From Pseudomonadota bacterium (GTDB lineage Bacteria > Pseudomonadota > Alphaproteobacteria > Caulobacterales > Caulobacteraceae): a stretch of 5,406 bases of DNA. Each line of letters starts with the position of its first letter. Position 1 is the first letter of the stretch. The stretch lies in contig JAEYWU010000038.1 of NCBI GenBank assembly GCA_023428785.1, positions 1 to 5,406 of the forward strand. Reading direction: 5' to 3'. Under the pieces are notes generated by a model. It saw nothing but the letters and a program-made list of their open reading frames with translations, made no database searches and had not been told where the DNA came from. Below, piece by piece: positions 1-4,944 of the stretch. A program made the position numbers and the translations under genes.

Positions 1-549
1 TACATCCTGCGCAGCTGGTCGCTCGTGAAGATGGGCACGACCGCCGCGCAGAAGAAGCTGTTCTTCAACCTGCGCAAGGCCAAGAGCCAGATCTCGGCCT
101 TCGAGGAAGGCGACCTGCATCCCGAGCACGTCGAGCAGATCGCGACCAAGCTGGGCGTGACCGAGGAAGAGGTCATCTCCATGAACCGCCGCATGGGCGG
201 CGGTGGCGACGCCTCGCTGAACGCGCCCCTGCGTTCGGACGGCGAGAGCGAGTGGCAGGACTGGCTGGCCGACGACGACGCCGTCAGCCAGGAGACTGTG
301 CTCGCGGAGAGCGAAGAGCATTCCCTGCGCATGGAGCTGCTGCAGGAAGCCATGCAGGAGCTGTCGGAGCGTGAGCGCCACATCCTGACCCAGCGCCGCC
401 TGATCGACGACCCGCTGACGCTGGAAGAACTGGCCGGCCAGTACGGCGTGTCGCGTGAACGCGTGCGCCAGATCGAGGTCCGGGCGTTCGAAAAGCTGCA
501 GAAGGCGATGCAGGCGGCCGCCGTCGACCGAAATCTGGTCGAGGCCTAG
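1..549 (+). CDS. rpoH: RNA polymerase sigma-32 (heat-shock) factor RpoH, 5'-truncated by the window
   Basis: Alternative sigma factor that directs core RNA polymerase to heat-shock promoters (chaperones, proteases). The reading frame is open from base 1 (YILRSWSLVKMGTT), which matches the end of sigma region 2.4, so the true start lies upstream; the GTG at 25 is internal. About 182 C-terminal residues of a protein usually near 290-300 are present. Visible residues 17-25 are the RpoH box QKKLFFNLR, diagnostic of sigma-32 against sigma-70 and implicated in core binding and turnover control. Region 3 follows, with MNRRMGGGGDASLNAPL (about 61-77). Region 4.2 is the helix-turn-helix around LTLEELAGQYGVSRERVRQIE (about 139-159), which reads the -35 element. 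The stop TAG at 547-549 lies 4 bases from the stop of the convergent response regulator, with no clear terminator between. Alphaproteobacteria can carry RpoH paralogues; which one this is cannot be told here. Confidence 0.96.
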   Translation, partial: YILRSWSLVKMGTTAAQKKLFFNLRKAKSQISAFEEGDLHPEHVEQIATKLGVTEEEVISMNRRMGGGGDASLNAPLRSDGESEWQDWLADDDAVSQETVLAESEEHSLRMELLQEAMQELSERERHILTQRRLIDDPLTLEELAGQYGVSRERVRQIEVRAFEKLQKAMQAAAVDRNLVEA

Positions 550-553
550 ACGC

Positions 554-1360
554 TCAGGCGGCCTGCTGGGCGTGCATGACCTGGGTCAGGATCGCCAGCA
601 CGCTGGACGAGGCCGTGCGCAGATCATCCACCGATGCGCCGGATCGGCCTTTCGACGCCAGTTCGGCTGACACCACCGCCAGGCGGGTCTGACCCGTCTG
701 GACGGCGATCGACTTGAGCGCGTCGCCCTGTGCGGCCAGGGCGCGGCGCGCCTGGGTCGGGTCCGTATTGAACTGGTCCAGGGCGGCCACGATGATCTTG
801 CGGGCCTGTTCCATGCCCTCGGACGCAGGTGAGCCGGCGGCGGCGCGGTTCTCTTCGCTGCGCTTGCGCGGACCCTTGTATTCGCCCGAGTTGAACCGGC
901 GGCGGTCGGGACCGACATACATCACCGCCTCGACCCAGGGACGCGGCTTGGTGGCCACGTTCACGACCCGACGGACCAGATCTCCGGTGGTGAACGGCTT
1001 GACCATGAATTCGTGGACGCCCGCGTCGCGCGCGCCCTTGATATTGGTCGCGGTGGCGTCGCTGGTGACCATGATGATCGGGACGGTGCGGCATGCCAGC
1101 TGGGACCGGCGAATGCGGCGCGCCAGGTTCTCGCCGTCGAACCGCGGCCCCGAGCGCTCGATGAAGATGAGCGTCGGCTCAAAGTCGCGCGCGACCTCCA
1201 GGGCGTGGCGCTCGTCGGTCTCGAAGACCACGTCGCGCATGCCCATGCCCTTCATCAGGTCAGCCAGCAGGCGCGCGGACGCCAGGTTGGAATCGACCAC
1301 CATCACCCGCTTCACGACGGGCTCGAGCCGGGCGAGGTTCTTGGCGTCCTGATTGAGCAC
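554..1360 (-). CDS. cleD: CheY-like response regulator with arginine-rich c-di-GMP-binding tail (CleD-like)
   Basis: 268 residues from the chosen GTG at 1360. Residues about 18-135 form a receiver domain: RVMVVDSN (D23, S24), FIERSGPRFDG (E68 where the phospho-acceptor Asp normally sits), MVTSD (T99) and FMVKPF (K121). Spacings D23-E68 (45) and T99-K121 (22) equal those of CheY D12-D57 and T87-K109, so the alignment is secure. Next comes an arginine-rich stretch, GPDRRRFNSGEYKGPRKR (about 150-167), then a mainly helical C-terminal region (about 183-268). From memory, such a stretch after a receiver marks the Caulobacter Cle proteins, and this one most resembles CleD, which binds c-di-GMP there and then acts on the flagellar motor. 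Known: the Cle class tunes motility and surface attachment. Inferred: this is the CleD orthologue. GTG 1360 is chosen because the receiver begins soon after, AGGA lies 9 bases upstream, and the longer frame reads antisense to the 45-residue gene. The convergent neighbour is rpoH. Confidence 0.85.
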   Translation of the reverse strand: MLNQDAKNLARLEPVVKRVMVVDSNLASARLLADLMKGMGMRDVVFETDERHALEVARDFEPTLIFIERSGPRFDGENLARRIRRSQLACRTVPIIMVTSDATATNIKGARDAGVHEFMVKPFTTGDLVRRVVNVATKPRPWVEAVMYVGPDRRRFNSGEYKGPRKRSEENRAAAGSPASEGMEQARKIIVAALDQFNTDPTQARRALAAQGDALKSIAVQTGQTRLAVVSAELASKGRSGASVDDLRTASSSVLAILTQVMHAQQAA

Positions 1361-1369
1361 GGATACGGA

Positions 1370-1373
1370 TCCT
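1370..1373 (-). promoter_or_regulatory. Ribosome-binding site deciding the GTG start of the CleD-like gene
   Basis: On the minus strand AGGA is followed by 9 bases and then GTG at 1360-1358. No ATG lies between this site and the receiver core that would leave a complete first beta strand. The longer open frame upstream (to 1555) has a serine-rich, shadow-like sequence, so the GTG is the best-supported start. Confidence 0.6.
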
Positions 1374-1416
1374 GGTCGGAAAAGCGATACTGACCTTGCT
1401 TCGTACCCGCCCACGG

Positions 1417-1432
1417 TAAAGATCGCCTTGAC
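1417..1432. promoter_or_regulatory. Degenerate CtrA-like site in the divergent promoter region
   Basis: The 97-base region 1361-1457 lies between two divergent starts and must hold promoters for the CleD-like gene and the 45-residue gene. The plus strand reads TAAA, 7 bases, then TTGAC, close to the CtrA consensus TTAA-N7-TTAAC (3 of 4 and 4 of 5 matches). From memory, the Caulobacter cleD gene belongs to the CtrA regulon, which makes the position reasonable. The match is weak and could be chance. No convincing -35/-10 pair with 16-18 base spacing was found for either gene. Confidence 0.22.
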
Positions 1433-1457
1433 GGCGTTATGCGAATATCCTGATGCC

Positions 1458-1595
1458 ATGCCGGATCCCAAGGACCCCGAACAGGCCGAGCGCAGCAAGG
1501 AGCTGGACCGTGAGCTGGACGACAGCTTCCCCGCCAGCGACCCGCCCTCGATCACCCAACCGCATGATCCGGATGGCGAAGAGGAAGAGGACTAG
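1458..1595 (+). CDS. Small acidic conserved protein with DDSFPASDPPS motif
   Basis: 45-residue protein MPDPKDPEQAERSKELDR... with the motif DDSFPASDPPSITQP at about residues 21-35 and a run of acidic residues at the end (DGEEEED). The SFPASDPPS motif recurs in short, mostly uncharacterised proteins of many alphaproteobacteria, usually after a charged helix containing LDxxLDDSFP, as here. That recognition is from memory. There is no signal peptide, membrane segment or catalytic motif, and I know no function. ATG at 1458 is chosen because the family-like part starts there; the in-frame TTG at 1353 would run across the start of the divergent regulator. No Shine-Dalgarno sequence is visible upstream (ATATCCTGATGCC), so the message may be leaderless or weakly translated. 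The stop lies 5 bases from the purA stop on the other strand. Confidence 0.75.
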   Translation: MPDPKDPEQAERSKELDRELDDSFPASDPPSITQPHDPDGEEEED

Positions 1596-1600
1596 CCGCC

Positions 1601-2899
1601 TCAACGACCCAGGAACGGGTCCTTCAGCAGGATGGTGTCATCCCGCTCCGGGCTGGTCGACAGAAGGGCCAGCGGAGCGCCGATCAGTTCTTCGATGCGG
1701 CGCACATACTTCACCGCATTGGCGTTCAGATCCTTGAAGCTGCGGACCGAGCCGGTCGATTCCGTCCAGCCTTCCATCTCTTCGAACACCGGAACCGCCG
1801 CCGCCTGGTCCTTCAGGCTTGATGGCAGATAGTCGAGAACCTGATCGCCGATCCGGTAGCCGACGCAGATCTTCAGCGTCTTGAGCCCATCCAGAACGTC
1901 CAGCTTGGTCAGGGCGATGCCGTCGATGCCGTTGATGGCCACCGACTGGCGCACCAGCACCGCGTCGAACCAGCCGCAGCGGCGGCTGCGGCCCGTATTG
2001 ACGCCGACTTCGCGGCCGACTGTCGACAGATGCTCGCCGACCTCGTCATCGAGCTCGCAGGCGAAGGGCCCCTCGCCCACCCGCGTCGTGTAGGCCTTCA
2101 CGATCCCCAACACATAGCCGACGCCGCGCGGGCCTAGGCCCGAACCCGCCGCCGCCTGTCCGGCCACGGTGTTGGAGGACGTCACATAGGGGTAGGTGCC
2201 GTGGTCAACGTCTAGGAAGGCGCCTTGGGCGCCCTCGAACAGAATCCTCTTGCCGGCGCGCTGGGCGATATCCAGCTCGCGCCAGCCCGGCTTCACATAC
2301 GGCAGGATGCGCGGCGCGATTTCCAGCAGCTGCGCCAGCAGGGCCTCTGGATCGATCGGGTCCAGCCCTAGGCCCGCGCGAAGCGGATCGTGGTGCGAAC
2401 GCAGCCGGTCGATCTTGACCTTCAGGTCCTCGGCATTGGCCAGGTCGCAGACGCGGATGGCGCGGCGTCCGACCTTGTCCTCATAGGCGGGACCGATGCC
2501 CCGGCCGGTCGTGCCGATCTTGGCGCCGGGCGCGCTGGCGGCGGCCTCGCGCGCGGCGTCCAGCGCCGGATGGATCGGCAGGATCAGGCAGGCGTTGTCG
2601 GCGATGGTCAGAAGTTCGGGCGTGATAGACACGCCCTGGGCCTCGATCTTCTCGATCTCGCCGACCAGATGCCAGGGATCGACCACCACGCCATTGCCGA
2701 TGATCGACGGCTTGCCCTGGACGACGCCCGAGGGGAGCAGGGCCAGCTTGTAGACTTTACCGTCCACCACCAGCGTATGGCCGGCGTTGTGACCACCCTG
2801 GAACCGGACGACCACATCGGCCCGGTTCGACAGCCAGTCGACGATCTTGCCCTTGCCTTCGTCACCCCACTGGGCGCCGACCACCGCGACGTTCGCCAA
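1601..2899 (-). CDS. purA: Adenylosuccinate synthetase
   Basis: Cytoplasmic enzyme joining IMP and L-aspartate with GTP hydrolysis to give adenylosuccinate, the first committed step from IMP to AMP. At 432 residues it is full length for the family. Visible motifs are WGDEGKGK (11-18, with the catalytic base D13), GGHNAGHT (35-42, with H41 acting on GTP), IGTTGRGIGPAYEDK (128-142), FEGAQGAFLDVDHGTYPYVT (221-240), NTGRSRRCGW (301-310), TKLDVLDG (331-338) and the guanine-loop region STSPERDDTILL (414-425). No key residue is missing. The start is TTG at 2899: MANVAVVGAQWGDEGKGK needs this position, no ATG is available, and GGAG lies 9 bases upstream. It is the last of three minus-strand genes. 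A hairpin at the end of the upstream gene suggests it has its own promoter in 2900-2943, though none is obvious by eye. Confidence 0.98.
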   Translation of the reverse strand: MANVAVVGAQWGDEGKGKIVDWLSNRADVVVRFQGGHNAGHTLVVDGKVYKLALLPSGVVQGKPSIIGNGVVVDPWHLVGEIEKIEAQGVSITPELLTIADNACLILPIHPALDAAREAAASAPGAKIGTTGRGIGPAYEDKVGRRAIRVCDLANAEDLKVKIDRLRSHHDPLRAGLGLDPIDPEALLAQLLEIAPRILPYVKPGWRELDIAQRAGKRILFEGAQGAFLDVDHGTYPYVTSSNTVAGQAAAGSGLGPRGVGYVLGIVKAYTTRVGEGPFACELDDEVGEHLSTVGREVGVNTGRSRRCGWFDAVLVRQSVAINGIDGIALTKLDVLDGLKTLKICVGYRIGDQVLDYLPSSLKDQAAAVPVFEEMEGWTESTGSVRSFKDLNANAVKYVRRIEELIGAPLALLSTSPERDDTILLKDPFLGR

Positions 2900-2908
2900 A
2901 GTTCCGTG

Positions 2909-2912
2909 CTCC
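2909..2912 (-). promoter_or_regulatory. Ribosome-binding site for the TTG start of purA
   Basis: The minus strand reads GGAG, 9 bases, then TTG at 2899-2897. The spacing is good and fixes the unusual start codon, since family conservation requires the MANVAVVGAQWGDEG N-terminus and no ATG or GTG is present at that point. Confidence 0.65.
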
Positions 2913-2943
2913 GCTGGAATTGCGGGGCGGTTCTAGCGGTCTT

Positions 2944-2962
2944 GGGGGCGGGTGTCGCCCCC
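2944..2962 (-). terminator. GC-rich hairpin at the end of the PagL-like gene
   Basis: A perfect 7-bp inverted repeat, GGGGGCG and CGCCCCC (arms 2944-2950 and 2956-2962), with a 5-base loop. It begins at the last base of the stop codon of the PagL-like gene (2962-2964). On the minus strand it is followed by AAGACCGC, with no T-run, so it is not a textbook intrinsic terminator. It may instead act as a 3' end stabiliser or a weak terminator separating this gene from purA. Confidence 0.45.
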
Positions 2963-3585
2963 TATTGGCCGAAGCGGTAGGTGAAGCGCACCCCGACTTC
3001 GTCCAGCCCCTCATTCTTGCCCTGGTGGAAGATCTGACCGTTGGAGAGGTGCACATAGGACAGCTCGACCGAGGCGTTGTCGGTCAGTCGGAAGCCAAGC
3101 GCGATTTCGGGCTCGAACAGAATCTGGGACCCGAATTCGATCCGCTCCGAGCGCAGGGCGACGCGGCGGTCGAACTCCTCGGGGGTGATTCCCGGCTCGG
3201 CGAAGTCCGGGAACAGGTCGTAGCCGTCGTGGACCGCCAGCCCCATGCCCGGCTGGACGTACCAGCGGCCGTCGTCGGAGATCGGGATGTGCCAGCTCAG
3301 GCCGGCGGCGACATATGAGGTGTCCCCCTCGGTATTGGCCGAGATGAAGACGTGGGCGCGCGGGCCGCGCATCCATTCTGGCCAGCTGTCCAGACGGTCC
3401 GAGCGCCAGCCGAGATGGACGTTGGCTCCGCCTTCCTTGCCCGCGGCGCCCAGGCCGACGGCCTCGCCCAGGAAGGTCACGTCGTGGGCATAGACACCCG
3501 TGATGATCTCGCCCGCGCTGGCAGGCGCCGAAGACAAGGCGACGGCGGAAGCCGCCGCGGCTGCGGCGAGGACGGTCTTGCGCAT
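2962..3585 (-). CDS. PagL-like lipid A 3-O-deacylase (acyloxyacyl hydrolase family), outer membrane
   Basis: 207 residues. The signal peptide runs to about 24 (MRKTVLAAAA..., ending PASA before GE), so the mature protein is exported. The rest looks like a small 8-strand beta barrel: alternating strands such as HVFISANT, SYVAAGLSWHIPIS and RWYVQPGMGLAVHDG, ending in TYRFGQ near a typical outer-membrane aromatic end. The C-terminal segment SYVHLSNGQIFHQGKNEGLD (176-195) resembles the PagL catalytic region: H179 and S181 fit the HxSN motif, and NEGLD fits NxGx(E/D), placing D195 (or neighbouring E196) at the acidic member of the triad. The family removes the 3-linked acyl chain of lipid A in the outer leaflet. 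Function is inferred from motifs; the substrate in this organism is unknown. ATG 3585 has a G-rich stretch about 7 bases upstream. The gene lies 63 bases after serC on the same strand, with purA following. Confidence 0.82.
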   Translation of the reverse strand: MRKTVLAAAAAASAVALSSAPASAGEIITGVYAHDVTFLGEAVGLGAAGKEGGANVHLGWRSDRLDSWPEWMRGPRAHVFISANTEGDTSYVAAGLSWHIPISDDGRWYVQPGMGLAVHDGYDLFPDFAEPGITPEEFDRRVALRSERIEFGSQILFEPEIALGFRLTDNASVELSYVHLSNGQIFHQGKNEGLDEVGVRFTYRFGQ

Positions 3586-3613
3586 GGATAGGCCCCCAGA
3601 TCTGAACCCGGCT

Positions 3614-3646
3614 AGTCTTGGCCGCGTCGTTCAATTCGGCAAGACC
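3614..3646 (-). terminator. Hairpin between serC and the PagL-like gene
   Basis: On the minus strand GGTCTTG (3646-3640) can pair with CAAGACT (3620-3614, one G-T pair at the outer end). Two further GC pairs form after a one-base bulge, and the loop is about 14 bases. It starts 2 bases after the serC stop. No T-run follows, so it could be a weak terminator, an attenuator or an RNA-processing site. In the same stretch TTGCCG-N17-AAGACT is a poor promoter candidate for the downstream gene. Confidence 0.3.
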
Positions 3647-3648
3647 TT

Positions 3649-4791
3649 TCAGGAACCGAGTTCGCTCCAGGCCCAGTCGAGCCACGGCAAGAGCGCCTCG
3701 ACCTCATGGGCCTCCACGGTCGCCCCACACCAGATCCTCAGACCCGCCGGCGCCGCACGATGCGATTCGATGTCCAGCGCCGCGCCCTGCTCAGCCAGCA
3801 GGGCGCAGAATTGACCGACGAAGGCCCGTGTCTGGGCCTGAGGCTCGGTAAAGGTCAGACACACGGAGGTCTCGGACCGGATCGCCGGCTCACGCGCCAG
3901 GAAGTCTATCCAGGGCGTCCGTTCCACCCACGCGGACAGGGCCGAGAAGTTGGCCCGCGTCCGCGCGATCAGCACCTCGAGCCCGCCGGCCGCCTCGGCC
4001 CAGTCGAGGGCCGCCATCCAGTCCTCCAGGGTCAGGATGGAATAGGTGTTGATCGGGATAGCATCAGCCAGCGCCCGATCGAAACCGTCGGCGTTGCGTA
4101 GCCGCAGGACCTTGGGGATCGGCCTGTCAGGCGCGAACCGGTCCAGCCGCGCGATGGCCCGCGGCGACAGGATTAGCGCCCCGATGCCGGCGTCGCCGCC
4201 CAGCGCCTTCTGGAAGGAGAATGTGGTGACATCCAGCCTGTCCCAGTCGAGCGGCATCGAGAACGCCGCCGACGTCGCATCGCAGATCGTGAGCCCCTCA
4301 CGCTCGGCCGAGATGAACCCGGCGTCCGGCACACGCACCCCGGAGGTGGTGCCGTTCCACGGGAAGATCAGGTCCTTGGCCGGATCGACCGCGCCCAGGT
4401 CCGGAAGCGCCCCGTAAGGCGCGGCCAGCACCTCGGCCTCGATCCCCAGGTGATCGCGCACATCCGAGGCCCACAGCTTGCCGAAATTATCATAGGCCAT
4501 CACCTGCACCGGGCGTTCGCCCAGCAGGTTCCAGAGCGCCGCCTCGACCGCCCCGGTGTCGGACGCCGGCAGCCAGCACAGCACGTGATCTTCCGGGACC
4601 TGCAGCAAGGCCTTCGTGCGCACCTGCGCCTCGCGGAACCGATCCAGCACCTCCGGCGCCCGGATATTCCGGCCCATCAGCGCCTCGGACAGGTCGGCCA
4701 TCCGCCAGCCGGGGGGCTTGGCGGTCGGGCCCGACGAAAACCACGGCCGCGCGGGCCTGATCGAAGGCTTGGGGGAGCGAGTCATCGTCAT
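3649..4791 (-). CDS. serC: Phosphoserine aminotransferase-like class V aminotransferase (SerC, Methanosarcina-type)
   Basis: 380 residues from ATG 4791. PLP-dependent class V aminotransferase; SerC converts 3-phosphohydroxypyruvate and glutamate to phosphoserine, the second step of serine synthesis, in the cytoplasm. Visible parts: ARPWFSSGPTAKPPGW (14-29), WLPASDTGAVEAALWNLLG (73-91), FPWNGTTSGVR (143-153), CDATSAAF (170-177, with D171 contacting the PLP ring nitrogen) and TFSFQKALGG (190-199, with K195 the likely Schiff-base lysine). NT at 248-249 probably reaches the PLP phosphate of the partner subunit. Oddities: the usual GRSHR motif reads GRNIR (40-44), and the usual GEGxHG after the lysine reads GDAGIG (198-203). 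A changed substrate preference is therefore possible. serA is not adjacent as it often is. Start choice: TTG 4794, ATG 4791 and ATG 4785 are all in frame; AGGG lies 10 bases before ATG 4791, 7 before the TTG and 16 before ATG 4785. Confidence 0.87.
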   Translation of the reverse strand: MTMTRSPKPSIRPARPWFSSGPTAKPPGWRMADLSEALMGRNIRAPEVLDRFREAQVRTKALLQVPEDHVLCWLPASDTGAVEAALWNLLGERPVQVMAYDNFGKLWASDVRDHLGIEAEVLAAPYGALPDLGAVDPAKDLIFPWNGTTSGVRVPDAGFISAEREGLTICDATSAAFSMPLDWDRLDVTTFSFQKALGGDAGIGALILSPRAIARLDRFAPDRPIPKVLRLRNADGFDRALADAIPINTYSILTLEDWMAALDWAEAAGGLEVLIARTRANFSALSAWVERTPWIDFLAREPAIRSETSVCLTFTEPQAQTRAFVGQFCALLAEQGAALDIESHRAAPAGLRIWCGATVEAHEVEALLPWLDWAWSELGS

Positions 4792-4807
4792 CAAGGCAAC
4801 GCCCTGG

Positions 4808-4835
4808 CGGCTCGCTTGGCAAGGCCCCGCAGCCG
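4808..4835 (-). promoter_or_regulatory. Stem-loop just upstream of the serC ribosome-binding site
   Basis: In the serC leader, CGGCTGC (4835-4829) can pair with GC-G-AGCCG (4815-4808), giving 7 pairs with one bulged G. Two more GC pairs may form inside. The stem ends 2 bases before the AGGG ribosome-binding site (4805-4802). A cis-regulatory 'serC' RNA motif is known upstream of serC in alphaproteobacteria, and this hairpin sits where such an element would be expected. I cannot confirm that it matches that family's consensus. Confidence 0.33.
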
Positions 4836-4883
4836 TTCAGTTAGGTGAACCTCACATGAAACGCGCCGTTCAGGTGGGGCTCA
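4832..4883. repeat. Imperfect direct repeat in the serC upstream region
   Basis: GCCGTTCAG occurs at 4832-4840 and again at 4865-4873, 33 bases apart (about three helical turns). Each copy continues into GTG-NNN-CTCA: GTGAACCTCA at 4845-4854 and GTGGGGCTCA at 4874-4883. The first copy has 4 extra bases, TTAG, between the two parts. The first copy also holds an inverted repeat, GTTCA-N6-TGAAC (4835-4850). The pattern suggests paired protein-binding sites or a duplicated RNA element in a divergent promoter region. Confidence 0.5.
4846..4870 (+). promoter_or_regulatory. Possible EcfG (general stress sigma) promoter for the small secreted protein
   Basis: TGAAC (4846-4850), 16 bases, CGTT (4867-4870) matches the alphaproteobacterial general stress sigma consensus GGAAC-N16/17-CGTT with one mismatch. 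It points toward the gene at 4945 and would give a leader of about 65-70 bases. It overlaps the direct repeat, so the match may partly reflect that structure. No good housekeeping promoter was seen for this gene. Confidence 0.3.
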
Positions 4884-4901
4884 GGCGCGCAGTGGTCATC
4901 T

Positions 4902-4913
4902 GACGTCGACGTC
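4902..4913. repeat. 12-bp perfect palindrome GACGTCGACGTC
   Basis: GACGTCGACGTC is its own reverse complement and also a tandem pair of GACGTC. It lies 31 bases before the ATG of the small secreted protein and 110 bases before the serC start. It could be an operator for a dimeric regulator or part of the 5' leader of the plus-strand gene. In GC-rich DNA such a palindrome can also arise by chance. Confidence 0.35.
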
Positions 4914-4944
4914 GCAAATCGCGGCGGAGACGAAAGGAACCGTC

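Noticed and set aside
714..1352. 212-residue plus-strand open frame
   Set aside because: It lies wholly antisense to the receiver gene, is Arg/Ser-rich, and has no motif; a typical shadow in GC-rich DNA.
1428..1451. TTGACG...TATCCT as a housekeeping promoter for the 45-residue gene
   Set aside because: The spacer is only 12 bases, too short for a functional -35/-10 pair.
1353..1457. Upstream TTG start for the 45-residue gene (80 residues)
   Set aside because: It would overlap the start of the divergent regulator; the added part has no family-like sequence.
1361..1555. Extension of the CleD-like gene to an upstream start at 1555 (333 residues)
   Set aside because: The extra 65 residues are serine-rich, read antisense to the 45-residue gene, and lie before a GTG with a good ribosome-binding site; the receiver needs none of them.
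2390..2980. 196-residue plus-strand open frame across the purA start
   Set aside because: Antisense to conserved purA motifs, low complexity, no ribosome-binding site of note.
4870..4899. Nine-residue leader peptide (MTTARLSPT) upstream of serC as an attenuator
   Set aside because: No Shine-Dalgarno and only one Ser codon; no sign of a serine-codon run expected of an attenuator.
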